From NCBI RefSeq assembly GCF_022539505.1, contig NC_061514.1:339495090-339559089 (forward strand): a DNA stretch of 64,000 bases, in the 5' to 3' direction. Below are positions 21,340 to 33,320 of this stretch, one piece after another. The notes below the pieces were generated by a model, which was not told where the DNA came from, made no database searches, and saw only the letters and a list, made by a program, of their open reading frames with translations. The DNA comes from Lolium rigidum (taxonomy: Eukaryota > Streptophyta > Magnoliopsida > Poales > Poaceae). The position numbers and the translations under genes are program-made. Numbering within the stretch: position 1 is the first letter of the stretch; every line of letters starts with the position of its first letter.

Positions 21340-23200
21340 GACCTTTCAACGTCACAACCCATCAAAGGTGTAGGGACTGTTCAGTGCACTCCCTTCATAA
21401 AACTATATTCAGTGTTACATGTTCCAGCGTTCCCTGTCAATTTGATATCTCTAAGTGCTTTAATTTATCAACTGGAATACATAATATATCTTCATAAGAA
21501 AATGTGTGTGATTCAGGAGAGGCTAGCGGGCAGGAGGATTGGGACTGGAACTAGGCCTAGAGGACTATGGTACATGGATCGTGGAGGTTCGGTGTTTGCT
21601 GTTGTTGATGCTGAAAGGGAGAATATTTCCATGATTCATCATTGTAGAATGGGTCATATGTCTTTTGATAAGATCACTAGAGTCTTCCCTGATGTAATGC
21701 ATGGAGTTTTTTTTTTAACCAGAGCGTCCTAGAGGGGGCTCGAACCTTTCATTAAAATAACAGAGGAGGTGCAAATTTGTTACAAAGGACCCCAAGAAAT
21801 AAGAGAGTTACACATGGATCCCTAGTACTTGTAGAAAGGACCTTGCTAAAAGATCTAAAATTGCAATCTAATCTTTGCTCTTCCCCACTATGGAGCCAAG
21901 AACACATCTCGCTGCAGCCATGGGCGAAGACGGGTATGAAACCACTTGTCTCCGACCTGGCAAATCCCCCGTGCCTGTGTTGAAACAAGGCCTCTGAAAG
22001 GAGGTTGAAATCATGTCGGAGCACACCGACATTGATAAGACCATCTTGGCCATCGATCTGAAAGCAGAAGAGATGCTCCGAGAAGAGAAGGTTCTTGTAC
22101 CCCAAATCCACTCAAGCAAAGCAGCAGATGAACGCTGACACCCAGGTAATAGGATTAACCTACCAGCTAGCCCAAAGTTTATTACATGAACTTGGGAGGG
22201 CAGGAAGAGGCAATGTCGGTGGCGACAAACATCAGGGCTCCGAAGAGTGGATTCTCTGTTACCCTAGCGCAAACCAGAGAGGAGGTTGCCGAAAGAGAAG
22301 AGCTCTGAGCCGTGCTCACCACCATGGTGAGCATCTTTTGTTGGATATCCAAATCTTACACAACCATCGTCGATCTGCAAAGAGAGATCCCAAATCCTGG
22401 ACCTAGGGATTTGACCTCCACATCAAGCTTATTATTGGGCTAGGGAAGGAAGAACTCAAGCAGCATCCATCGGCACCACACCGCCGCCACCCACCAGACT
22501 CCCAACTCCAGCCACCTGACGCCGCTTGGAAATGCCGAGCGCTCTCCAACCACCGGAATAGCGCCAAACTCCTGTGGAGTTAAGCGGTGATGACTTCCAC
22601 CTACTTGATAAATAGAATGCCTTCAAGAGTTATGGGCGTAAAGTCACCCTCTGACATGTTAATGGGTAATAATACATTTCTAGTCCCACCAAAATTATTT
22701 GGTTGTACTTGTTTTGTTAGAGATCACAGACCATCTGTTGGTAAACTTGACCCAAAAGCAATTAAGTGCATTTTTATTGGATATGCATTTGGGAAGCGTG
22801 GCTACAAGTGTTGTAGTCCATCAGAACGATGTACCTTTGTAAGCATGGATGCCACTTTTTGAGAAGCTAAGCCCTTTTATGGTGAAAAGACTGATATAAG
22901 TATGATGTTTGAGGAGCTTTACCAACAGAAGAATAATGAGGTTGGCCAAGAGGAGGGGAGAGTATTGTTGCAAGTCCAGAATAACATGACCCACAACCAA
23001 TTGTGGTTTCAGTCCCTATTTCTGTAACTGCTGCTCCATCTAATGTCCATGTTGAACCACTTGGTGTACAACCTGAAAACGTACAAATGTAGAGGGGCAT
23101 CATGCTGGTGTATTCGCGATGACCTCGACGTGGAGTACAATAGAAGCAACAGGTGCATGGGGAGAAATAGGTGCACGAGGAACAAGAAATGCAAGGGTTA
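21340..23200 (+). pseudogene. Copia-type retrotransposon pol remnant
   Basis: 21355-21701 encodes a piece ending in a GAG-pre-integrase motif (MIHHCRMGHMSFDKITRVFP). After the insertion at 21709-22574, 22590-22862 gives the distal integrase part (STYLINRMPSRVMGVKSPSD, LFGCTCFVRDHRPSVGKLDP, AIKCIFIGYAFGKRGYKC), then decays to about 23200. The integrase catalytic core and reverse transcriptase are missing. Several stops and a deletion make it non-functional. In life this polyprotein would integrate retrotransposon cDNA. Confidence 0.8.
21709..22574 (-). mobile_element. 5'-truncated non-LTR insertion in the Copia remnant, TSD TGGAGTT
   Basis: The left end is a T-run (21709-21716), the complement of a poly(A) tail, followed by AACCAGAGCGTCC. 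The insertion is bounded by TGGAGTT at 21702-21708 and 22575-22581. This is the signature of target-primed reverse transcription on the minus strand. The body carries no recognisable reverse transcriptase; family unknown. Confidence 0.65.
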
Positions 23201-23212
23201 AAGGATAGTATG

Positions 23213-23645
23213 CCGCACCTATAGGGGGTGAGTGAATATGTGCTACCCAATTTTTAGTTCTATTTCAATTAAGGCTTGACACAAAGGTAAATTCTCTAGA
23301 TATGCAACTATATGAATTTACCTAGATGACAAGATACATAACTAAGCAAGACATATATAGTAATGCAATAAGGATAGAGGTAACCGAGAGTGGAGCACGT
23401 GGAGACATAAGAGATGATTCCTGTAGTTCTTTCCTTTTGAGGGGAAGTATGTCTATGTTCGAGTGGTGTGGTTGCCACGAAGGCCTAACCAACGCCACAA
23501 AGGCCTCACCCTATTCTCTGGTGAGCAACGCCACAAAGCTTTAGCTCACTTGTCCACTAAGGGATTTCCTCGAGGCAGAAACCGTTCCTTTACAAGGTTC
23601 TTGGGACACACATCCACAACTGAATTGGAGGCTCCCAATAGGTGT

Positions 23646-23692
<47 letters not shown>

Positions 23693-24165
23693 AAAAGATC
23701 AAATCAAGTAACAACAACTAGGGTTTCCCAAAGAAGCACTAGCAATGGTGCTCTCAAGCTAATGAGGGGGAAATGTAAATCGCTTCGGTGCAGATGTAGA
23801 TCGGCGTCTTCTCCTTCGATTCTTCAAAGATCAAGAGCTTTGGGTGGTTGAGGGAGGAGATCAAGTGATTCTTGTGGCTCAACTAGGTATGGTGTTCTTG
23901 AGGATGGATGAGAAAAATTCCAAGGAAGAAGGGGTCTTTTATACCCCTTCCATCTGATGTAGCCGTTGCAAACAATCGAGTGCGGTACTACCTCTACTGT
24001 CAGCAGTAGTACCGCTTGACTGATTCTTCGGACTTTGACCTGGTCAAATTCTAGCAGTAAATATGTTTGGAAACTAGCTTAATGGAATTGACAAAGACAA
24101 TAAAGCTAGAATTCGCATTGGTGTTTCAGCTTTATGTTGGTCAATTTGGAATTGCAGAAATGACA
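23213..24165 (-). mobile_element. LTR-like fragment in inverse orientation
   Basis: Begins CACCTATAGGGGGTGAGTGAAT, the inverse of the ATTCACCCCCTCTAGG-type LTR end seen at 21310-21330. It includes a GGTACTACC-type motif (23989-24013) and leader-like text in reverse orientation. It ends where the Helitron-like terminus begins. No TSD identified. Confidence 0.45.
23645..23692 (+). repeat. (AAC)n microsatellite, about 16 units
   Basis: Uninterrupted AAC trinucleotides. They create a poly-Asn ORF that is not a gene. Confidence 0.97.
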
Positions 24166-25537
24166 TCTCTACTACTTAAAAAAGAGGAACCGGTTCCGTG
24201 ATCAGGCGGTCCGTCGTTCCCTTCGTCATTCAGTCGTCCTTCGCCCATCCGCGCGTCGCCCCTCACTTGGTCTTTTGCATTTTAGCCCTCCACAAAAAAT
24301 GAAATCAACATATGCTCCATGAAACCCGCCAGATCCAAATCGATAGCCTCCTGTGACTCCTGTCCGTGGTCGCCCTGCTCCGGCCGCATCTGGCGACGAC
24401 CGACGAGGGTGCTCCGACACAGCTCCCGGTGCAGCGGCGATGCGCAGGTCAGTCAGGCGGTGCTCGCCCAGGCCCGCCTCCTTCCGTGCTGAGGCAACAA
24501 CGGCGATCACCTGCCTCCGTTGTCATCCTTTGTCCGTGCCGCCATGCCCCAACGCCTCCTCCTCCTCCAACGCCGAGTATGGCTCGGCTGGATCGCCCTT
24601 GAGCTCACGCTCCCGCGCCACTTCCTCCTCCAGCTCCGTCGCAGAGCTCAGCGAGGAGGGGATCGGCCGGTGCGCCATCGAACCCTCCAGGGCGACGACG
24701 ACAACACCCTGGCACCGTTGGCGGCCACGGGACGCACAACGCCGGAACTGGGCCGTCATCAAAGGTGGGTACTGACTTGTGTATGGGTATGTTTGGTTTG
24801 TGCTCTACCTTGCCTTGCCAAATGTTGACAAGAATTGGCTTGCCAAAATTTTGGCCAAGGAATTCTCCACCCACACTTGACCAATTATTTGGCAAGATCC
24901 TGTGAGACAAATAGTGGGACATCCATTGGCAGCCAAAATTTTGGCAACAAACCAAATATGGAAGAAAATACAATAGGCAGCCAATTTTTTGGTGGGACGA
25001 AAATCCACATTTTCTTGTTTCACCTGAAAGCTTGTTCTTGTTTTCAACGAGATGAACATCAGGAATTTACCGTTATAATAATATTATATTATTTACATGA
25101 AAGATACATCATGTTGGGCATGTGCTTGGTCTATTTTAAGGGTTTACAAGACATATGGCATGAAGCTGGGTCATTTCCTTGGTTCAGCTCTTTGCTAGAA
25201 GAAAACCATTTCAGATCAATTTCCAAACATATCATATGTGTCCACTTAAATCAAGCAAAGTATTATATAAAGTTCATGTATGGCATATAGTTTGCGATCA
25301 TTATCAACTGTTTTGGTCAGTTGTTTGTATTTAGAAGCTAAAGACATACAATTCATCTTGACATCAACTGTTTTAATTGTATTTTAGAGCTATTTAGGAT
25401 CTAAATGTCCCGAAAAAGGATGTCGAGTAGCTCTTGGTGTCATTGATTCTGGACAACCATGTCTAGGCCACATATATCAGGTGAACAAGTAGGTACAATT
25501 TTGTGACAACATCACTGATAAGAGGTTTCTTGCAGGT
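24166..25537 (+). mobile_element. Helitron-like 5' end followed by gene-like sequence
   Basis: TCTCTACTACTTAAAA starts at 24166 directly after an A, matching the plant Helitron 5' consensus TCTMTAYTAMYHNW and its A|T insertion rule. A GC-rich, first-exon-like stretch (24353-24770, ending CATCAAAG|GTGGGT) and further exon cassettes follow on the plus strand. I could not find a matching CTRR 3' end with a hairpin, so the element's extent is unknown. 24786-24960 may be a Tourist-like insertion (GGTATGTTTGGTTTGTG ... CAACAAACCAAATATG), but the ends match poorly. Confidence 0.4.
25388..25480 (+). pseudogene. Exon cassette of an unrecognised gene (93 nt)
   Basis: Flanked by GTATTTTAG and CAG|GTGAAC, with 31 codons open in phase 0. 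The text is protein-like (CPEKGCRVALGVIDSGQPCL, then GHIYQ). The following acceptor (TTTCTTGCAG at 25526-25535) is where the retrotransposon at 25538-32073 inserted. No family recognised. Confidence 0.4.
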
Positions 25538-27070
25538 TGGTGTCTACTCACGCTTCTTTTCCTGTAGACAGTGTTGGGCCTCCAAGAGCAGAGGTTTGTA
25601 GAACAGCAGCAAGTTTTCCCTTAAGTGGATCACCCAAGGTTTATCGAACTCAGGGAGGAAGAGGTCAAAGATATCCCTCTCATGCAACCACCGCAACCAC
25701 AAAGCAAGAAGTCTCTTGTGTCCCCAACACACGTAATACACTTGTCAGATGTATAGGTGCACTAGTTCGGCGAAGAGATAGTGAAATACAGGTGGTATGA
25801 ATGTATATGAGCAGTAGTAACGGCGCGTAGAAAATACTTGATGCTACAACTGGCGTGTGGTTGATGGTGGGAATATTGCAGGCAATACAGATGCGAGAAA
25901 ACGAGTAAACAAGCAGCGATAGCAGTATTTGGGAACAAGGCCTAGGGATAATACTTTCACTAGTGGACTCTCTCAACATTGATCACATAACAGAATAAAT
26001 AAATGCTATACTCTACACTCTCTTGTTGGATGATGAACACCACTAATTGTGTAGGATTACACGAACCCTCAATGCCGGAGTTAACAAGCTCCACAATATT
26101 CGATATTCATGTTTAAATAACCTTAGAGTGCACGATAGATCAACACAACTAAACCAAGTACTAACATAGCATGCACACTGTCACCATCACACTATGAAGG
26201 AGGAATAGATCACATCAATACTATCATAGCAATAGTGAACTTCATAATCTACAAGAGATTACAATCATAACCTACGCTAAGTACTACACGATGCACACAC
26301 TGTCACCTTTACACCATGGAGTAGGAATAGACTACTTTAATAACATCACTAGAGTAGCACATAGATGAATAGTGATACAAAACTCATATGAATCTCAATC
26401 ATGTAAGGCAGCTCATGAGATCATTGTATTGAAGTACATAGGAGAGAGATTAACCACATAGCTACCGGTACAGCCCCTTAGCCTCGATGGAGAACTACTC
26501 CCTCCTCATGGGAGACAACAACGTTGATGAAGATGGCGGTGGTGTCGATGGAGAAGCCTTCCGGGGGCACTTCCCGTCCCGGCGGCGTGCCGGAACGAGA
26601 CTCCCGTCCCCGGATCTTGGCTTCGCGATGGCGGCGGCTCAGGAAGGTTTCTCGTACCGTGGCTTTTCCGTATCGAAGATTTAGGTCAGGGACCTTTAAA
26701 TAGGCGAAGAGGCGGAGTCGGAAGGCTGACGAGGCGACGACACACTAGGGGGGCGCGGCCAAGGCCTGGGCCGCGCCACCCTGTCATCTGGTGGCCCTGT
26801 GGCCCCCCTCTGGCGGCTCTCGGGTGTTCTGGAAGCTTCGTGGGATTCTAAGATGCTGGGCGTTGATTTCGTCCAATTCCGAGAATATTTCCTTACTAGG
26901 ATTTCTGAAACCAAAAACAACAGAAAACAGGAACTGGCACTTCGGCATCTCGTCAATAGGTTAGTTCCGGAAAACGCATAAAATCATCATAAAGTGTGAA
27001 CAAAACATGTAGGTATTGTCATAAAACAAGCATGGAACATAGAAATTATAGATACGTTGGAGACGTATCA
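25538..27070 (-). repeat. 3' LTR of element D
   Basis: The left LTR. Compared with the right LTR, many of its differences fall at CTG/CAG sites (for example GCTGGAACAGAG in the right copy against GCCGGAACGAG here). Confidence 0.9.
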
Positions 27071-29646
27071 GCATCCCCAAGCTTAGTTCCTACTCGTCCT
27101 CGAGTAGGTAAACGATAAAAGATAATTTCTGAAGTGACATGCTACCAACATAATCTTGATCATACTATTGTAAACATATGAGATGAATGAAGTGATTCAA
27201 AGCAATGGTGAAGATAATGAGTAAACAACTGAATCATATAGCAAAGACTTTTCATGAATAGTACTTTGAAGACAAGCATCAATAAGTCTTGCATAAGAGT
27301 TAACTCATAAAGCAATATATTCTAAATAAAGGCATTGAAGCAACACAAAGGAAGATTAAGTTTCAGCGGTTGCTTTCAACTTGTAACATGTATATCTCAT
27401 GGATAGTTGTCAATGCAAAGTAATATAATAAGTGCAATATGCAAGTATGTAGGAATCAATGCACAGTTAACACAAGTGTTTGCTTCTAAGATAGAGAGAA
27501 ATGGGTAAACTGACTCAACATAAAAGTAGAAGAAAGGCCCTTCGCAGAGGGAAACATTGATTGCTATATTTGTGCTAGAGCTTTTATTTTGAAAACAAGA
27601 AACAATTTTGTCAACGGTAGTAATAAAGCATATGTATCATTTAATTATATCCTACAAGTTGCAAGCCTCATGCATAGTATACTAATAGTGCCCGCACCTT
27701 GTCCTAATTAGCTCGGATTACCTCGATTATCATCGCAATACATATGTTTTAACCAAGTGTCACAAAGGGGTACCTCTATGCCGCCTGTACAAAGGTCTAA
27801 AGAGAAAGCTCGGATTGGATTTCTCGCTTTTGATTATTCTCAACTTAGACATCCATACCGGGACAACATAGACAACAGATAATGGACTCCTCTTTAATGC
27901 ATAAGCATTTAGCAACAATTAATGTTCTCATATGAGATTGAGGATATTTATCCAAAACTGAAACTTCCACCATGAAACATGGCTTTAGTTAGCGGCCCAA
28001 TGTTCTTCTCTAACAGTATGCATGCTCTAACCATTCAACTCATGGTAAATCGCCCTTACTTCAGACAAGACAGACATTCATAGCAACTCACATGATATTC
28101 AACAAAGTGTCGATGGCGTCCCCAGGAACATGGTTATCGCTCAACAAGCAACTTAATAAGAGATAAAGTGCATAACTACATATTCAATACCACAATAGTT
28201 TTTAGGCTATTTGTCCCATGAGCTATATATTGCAAAGATGAAGAATAGAAATTTTAAAGGTAGAACTCAAGCAATTTACTTTGGAATGGCGGAGAAATAC
28301 CATGTAGTAGGTAGGTATGGTGGACACAAATGGCATAGTGTTTGGCTCAAGGATTTGGATGCACGAGAAGTATTCCCTCTCAGTACAAGGCTTTGGGCTA
28401 GCAAGGTTGTTTGAAACAAACACAAGTATGAACCGGTACAGCAAAACTCACATAAAAGACATATTGCAAGCATTATAACACTCTACACCGTCTTCCTTGT
28501 TGTTCGACCCTTACTAGAAAATATCTAGACCTTAGAGAGACCAATCATGCAAACCAAATTTAAGCAAGCTCTATGTATTTCTTCACTAATAGGTGCAAAG
28601 TATATGATGCAAGAGCTTAATCATGAGCACAACAATTGCCAAGTATCAAGTTATTCAAGACATCATACCAATTACTACATGTAGCATTTCCCGTTTCCAA
28701 CCATATAACAATTAACGATGCAGTTTCAACCTTAGCCATGAAAATTAAAAGCTAAGAACACATGTGTTCATATGAACCAGCGGAGCGTGTCTCTCTCCCA
28801 AACAAGCATTTATTCAAACAAAAACAAAAATAGAAACACACAGACGCTCCAAGTAAAGTACATAAGATGTGACCGAATAAAAATAAAGTTTCAAGGGAGG
28901 AACCTGATAATTTTGTCGATGAAGAAGGGGATGCCTTGGGCATCCCCAAGCTTAGACGCTTGAGTATTCTTGAAATATGCAGGGGTGAACCACCGGGGCA
29001 TCCCCAAGCTTAGAGCTTTCACTCTTCTTGATCATATTGTATCATCCTCCTCTCTTGACCCTTGAAAACTTACTCCATACCAAACTCGAAACAACTCATT
29101 AGAGGGTTAGTGCATAATCAAAAATTCACATGTTCAGAGGTGACACAATCATTATTAACACTTCTGGACATTGCACAAAGCTACTGGAAGTTAATGGAAC
29201 AAAGAAATCCATCCCACATAGCAAAAGAGGCAATGCGAAATAAAAGGCAAAATCTGTCAAAACGGAATAGTCCGTAAAGACGAATTTTAAAGAGGCACCA
29301 GATATGCTCAAATGAAAATGCTCAAATTGAATGAAAGTTACGTACATATCTGAGGATCACACACAAAAATTGGCAGATTTTTCTGAGTTACCTACAGAGA
29401 ATCCTGCCCAAATTCGTGACAGAAAGAAATCTGTTTCTGTGCAGTAATCCAAATCTAGTATCAACCTTGCTATCAAAGACTTTACTTGGCACAACAATGC
29501 AACAAAATTAAGATAAGGAGAGGTTGCTACAGTAGTAACAACTTCCAAGACTCAAATATAAAATAAAATTACTGTAGCAAAATAAACACATGGGTTATCT
29601 CCCAAGAAGTTCTTTCTTTATAGCCATCAAGATGGGCTCAGCAGTT

Positions 29647-30375
29647 TTAATGATGCACTCGCAAGAAATAGTATTTGAAGCAAAAGAGAGCATCAAGAGG
29701 CAAATTCAAAACAAATTTAAGCCTAACATGCTTCCTATGCATAGGAATCTTGTAAATAAACAAGTTCATGAAGAGCAAAGTAACAAGCATAGGAAGATAG
29801 AACAAGTGTAGCTTCAAAAATTTCAGCACATAGAGAGGTGTTTTAGTAACATGAAAATTTCTACAACCATATTTTCCTCTCTCATAATAACTTTCAGTAG
29901 TATCATGAGCAAACTCAACAATATAACTATCACATAAAGCATTCTTATTATGAGTCTCATGCATAAAATTATTACTCTCCACATAAGCATAATCAATTTT
30001 ATTAGTTGTAGTGGGAGCAAATTCAACAAAGTAGCTATCATTATTATTCTCATCATCAAATATAGGAGGCACATTGTAATCATAATCAAATTTATCCTCC
30101 ATAACAGGCGGCACCAAAAGGCTACTATCATTATAATCATCATAAATAGGAGGTAAAGTATCATCAAAGTAATTTTTCTCCTCAATGCTTGGGGGACTAA
30201 AAATATCATGCTCATCAAAACCAGCTTCCCCAAACTTAGAATTTTCCATATCATTAGCAACAATGGTGTTCAAAGTATTCATACTAACATGTTCCATGGG
30301 TTTTTTAATTTTCGCACCAAACCATCCATGTCTTAACTCAGGAAATAATTTTAAAAGCTCACTGTTGCTTTCCAT
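29647..30375 (-). CDS. Conserved ORF of unknown function in element D (242 aa)
   Basis: Starts at 30375 (MESNSELLKLFPELRHGWFG), about 140 bp past the primer site, in the position of gag. An acidic middle repeats (L/V)PP(I/V)(Y/F/M)DD-type motifs (TLPPIYDDYND, VPPIFDDEN), then SYFVEFAPTTTNKIDYAY and a second YIVEFA. The C-terminus is hydrophobic and basic (LYVLKFLKLHLFYLPMLVTL ...) and could include one or two membrane segments. There are no gag zinc knuckle, protease or RT motifs. A homologue with the same ending (KYYFLRVHH) lies in the element at 46555-52743. Conservation between two elements suggests past selection or recent shared origin; function unknown. Confidence 0.6.
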   Translation of the reverse strand: MESNSELLKLFPELRHGWFGAKIKKPMEHVSMNTLNTIVANDMENSKFGEAGFDEHDIFSPPSIEEKNYFDDTLPPIYDDYNDSSLLVPPVMEDKFDYDYNVPPIFDDENNNDSYFVEFAPTTTNKIDYAYVESNNFMHETHNKNALCDSYIVEFAHDTTESYYERGKYGCRNFHVTKTPLYVLKFLKLHLFYLPMLVTLLFMNLFIYKIPMHRKHVRLKFVLNLPLDALFCFKYYFLRVHH

Positions 30376-30512
30376 TATGCCTAACTAGTGATAAACAAGA
30401 AACAAAAAGATGCAATTGCAGGATCTAAAGGAAATAGCTTCGAGTACTTACAACAGCGCCAGAAAATAGCTTAGTAGCCGAGATCCGGAGTGTGAGTACC
30501 TTTTACCTTTCC

Positions 30513-30530
30513 TCCCCGGCAACGGCGCCA
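30513..30530 (-). promoter_or_regulatory. tRNA-Asp primer-binding site of element D
   Basis: TCCCCGGCAACGGCGCCA on the plus strand, 10 nt from the 5' LTR end. A degenerate second copy (CAACAGCGCCAGAAAATAGCTTAG) lies at about 30452-30475, again suggesting duplication of the LTR/PBS border. Confidence 0.9.
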
Positions 30531-30540
30531 GAAAATAGCT

Positions 30541-32073
30541 TGGTGTCTACTCACGCTTCTTTTCCTGTAGACAGTGTTGGGCCTCCAAGAGCAGAGGTTT
30601 GTAGAACAGCAGCAAGTTTTCCCTTAAGTGGATCACCCAAGGTTTATCGAACTCAGGGAGGAAGAGGTCAAAGATATCCCTCTCATGCAACCCTGCAACC
30701 ACAAAGCAAGAAGTCTCTTGTGTCCCCAACACACCTAATACACTTGTCAGATGTATAGGTGCACTAGTTCGGCGAAGAGATAGTGAAATACAGGTGGTAT
30801 GAATGTATATGAGTAGTAGTAACGGCGCCAGAAAATACTTGATGCTACAACTGGCGTGTGGTTGATGGTGGGAATATTGCAGGCAGTAGAGATGCAGTAA
30901 AACAGTAAACAAGCAGCGATAGCAGTATTTGGGAACAAGGCCTAGGGATAATACTTTCACTAGTGGACTCTCTCAACATTGATCACATAACAGAATAAAT
31001 AAATGCTATACTCTACACTCTCTTGTTGGATGATGAACACCACTAATTGTGTAGGATTACACGAACCCTCAATGTCGGAGTTAACAAGCTCCACAATATC
31101 CGATATTCATGTTTAAATAACCTTAGAGTGCACGATAGATCAACACAACTAAACCAAGTACTAACATAGCATGCACACTGTCACCATCACACTATGAAGG
31201 AGGAATAGATCACATCAATACTATCATAGCAATAGTTAACTTCATAATCTACAAGAGATTACAATCATAACCTACGGCAAGTACTACACGATGCACACAC
31301 TGTCACCTTTACACCATGGAGGAGGAATAGACTACTTTAATAACGTCACTAGAGTAGCGCATAGATGAATAGTGATACAAAACTCATATGAATCTCAATC
31401 ATGTAAGGCAGCTCATGAGATCATTGTATTGAAGTACATAGGAGAGAGATTAACCACATAGCTACCGGTACAGCCCCTTAGACTCGATGGAGAACTACTC
31501 CCTCCTCATGGGAGACAGCAGCGTTGATGAAGATGGCGGTGGTGTCGATGGAGAAGCCTTCCGGGGGCACTTCCCCGTCCCGGCGGCGTGCTGGAACAGA
31601 GACTCCTGTCCCCCAGATCTTGGCTTCGCGATGGCGGCGGCTCAGGAAGGTTTCTCGTACCGTGGCTTTTCCGTATCGAAGATTTAGGTCAGGGACCTTT
31701 AAATAGGCGAAGAGGCGGAGTCGGAAGGCTGACGAGGCGACGACACACTAGGGGGCGCGGTCAAGGCCTGGGCCGCGCCACCCTGTCATCTGGTGGCCCT
31801 GTGGCCCCCCTCTGGCGGCTCTCGGGTGTTTTGGAAGCTTCGTGGGATTCTAAGATGCTGGGCGTTGATTTCGTCCAATTCCGAGAATATTTCCTTACTA
31901 GGATTTCTGAAACTAAAAACAGCAGAAAACAGGAACTGGCACTTCGGCATCTCGTCAATAGGTTAGTTCCGGAAAACGCATAAAATCATCATAAAGTATG
32001 AACAAAACATGTAGATATTGTCATAAAACAAGCATGAAACATCAGAAATTATAGATACGTTGGAGACGTATCA
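30541..32073 (-). repeat. 5' LTR of element D
   Basis: 1533 bp; begins at 32073 on the minus strand with TGATACGTCTCCAACGTATC. The same length as the partner LTR indicates a fairly young insertion. Confidence 0.9.
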
Positions 32074-32078
32074 CAGGT

Positions 32079-33320
32079 CATAGTTAAATGCAAATTCCTG
32101 AACACATCTTCGGCCCAATTTTTGATTGTGCTTCTTTGCAACTATGCTGAACATGTCTGCGAAATCCATATACTATTGTAGATTAGAAAAAAGGAGCTTG
32201 GCATCTAGATTCATCAAGTGTATATGTGTGTCTTTGGATATCGTATATATGCATGAATTTATCTGTTGCCTTTGAGTGTTTTGGATGATCGACATGGTAA
32301 GATGTTTACAAGATAAATTGCATAGACAACACTCTGATGCTGCGAAAAAGTGGTTCTCGACTTTTTTCATCTGATGAGTGTACACTACCTGTAGTTTGGG
32401 TGAATGTAGGATAATGATTTTCTATTCGTGATATATGGTGAGTTGAGAGGCCTCTGTATAATTTGGTTTGTCTATATGAGGCCTAATTTATTAATGTTCC
32501 ACAGGTTTTGTTCAAATGGATGCAAAAGTAAAATGCTTCAGGCTACCTGTACAGAGCTGTTGATTGACTGGCGGCTTCATTGGCTGGCAAGTCGTGGTTC
32601 TCAAGTTGTTGACTTGACTATGTGCCAGTGGATATGCAACGACGTACTTCCTGATCTCATGGGTGAGTACTAATTAGTGTATCATTTCTGTGTTACCATG
32701 GTAGTTTTGTTTTATTTCTTAGAAATAGTCTTCTACTGTCCTTGAATTAGTGCTCCTCTCTCCGGATTAATTTTCCTAATAGCACGAAATGATTGATTTG
32801 TGTGTTTAGTGTTATGGCCCTTTGTTTTAATATCTCTCATGGTACAACACATGTTGATGTCTTAATAGCATGAAACCTCTGAATGTAGGAACTGGGGATG
32901 AACTCCGCAACCGGAGCAACACATAATGTCAGCTTGCAGATATTGGTGAGTTCAATGCACATTGTCGGTTATATATTTCAGTTAGGTACTAGAAATAGTA
33001 ACTGAAATGAAGAATCTTCTCAGCACCTGGAGTGGTATCAACACATATTGGGAGAGGCCAAGTTGGTCACCCTCCAGCTCTTATAACCATTATGCTAGCT
33101 CCGAGCCTGACACCAAGCGAAGTCATGCGACGAAACATAGGACATACCAAAAGAATACGATAAGTGGTTCCCTATCTCTCTTTGCAATGATAATTTGAGG
33201 CAAGCCAATCATTTAGTTGAAGGCTTCTTATTGCTTCTGTGTTTCAGAACTTCGGAAGTAACAAAGGTATTTCAGTGTGTCGTTCAGAGTTTGGTGAATG
33301 GACAAGTACAGTCCAACTAG
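32079..33320 (+). pseudogene. Series of exon-like cassettes of an unrecognised gene
   Basis: Candidate exons with good splice sites: 32505-32662 (TTCCACAG|...CATGG|GTGAGT; IDWRLHWLASRGSQVVDL), 32889-32945 (TGTAG|...ATTG|GTGAGT), a frame from 33024 (TCTCAG|; GQVGHPPALITIMLAPSLTP) ending in TAA near 33162, and 33248-33320 (GTTTCAG|...CTAG|GTGAGT; NFGSNKGISVCRSEFGEWTS). Phases between them do not all agree, so they may come from more than one gene or from a decayed one. Together with 24353-25480 they suggest a gene captured by, or overlapping, the Helitron-like element and split by the retrotransposon. Confidence 0.35.

Larger units (their letters stand above)
17641..21357 (+). mobile_element. 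LTR-like segment of an unclassified LTR retrotransposon, nested and gapped
   Basis: Sequence from about 17641 to 18147, resuming after a solo LTR at 19554, runs to GCCTATTCACCCCCCTCTAGG at about 21308-21330. The CCCCCCTCTAGG motif is the usual 3' end of a class of Triticeae LTRs. It includes a GGTACCACCGCC/GGTGGTACCG-rich block (20040-20350) and a T/G-rich U5-like tail. The left boundary is uncertain, there is a 100-N gap, and the expected methionine primer site is not seen. ORFs at 20026-20342 are products of the repeat block. Confidence 0.45.
25538..32073 (-). mobile_element. Complete non-autonomous LTR retrotransposon (element D), TSD CAGGT
   Basis: Two 1533-bp LTRs (25538-27070 and 30541-32073), each running TGATACGTCTCC...GACACCA on the minus strand, are flanked by CAGGT at 25533-25537 and 32074-32078. 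The tRNA-Asp primer site is at 30513-30530 and a polypurine-like tract (CTAAGCTTGGGGATGC) adjoins the 3' LTR at 27071-27086. The 3.5-kb interior encodes no gag, protease, RT or integrase. It holds one 242-codon ORF and about 2.5 kb of AT-rich non-coding DNA (27087-29646). It must be mobilised by another element. Confidence 0.95.

Noticed and set aside
23463..23711. ORF with a poly-Asn tail
   Set aside because: Produced by the (AAC)n microsatellite; no upstream homology.
24786..24960. A Tourist-type MITE
   Set aside because: The ends (GGTATGTTTGGTTTG and CAAACCAAATATGG) match only partly and no TWA duplication could be set, so it is left as a possibility within the Helitron-like entry.
29950..30388. 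Plus-strand ORFs of 67-68 codons
   Set aside because: Antisense to the 242-codon ORF of element D, mirrored by the same shadows in element C.
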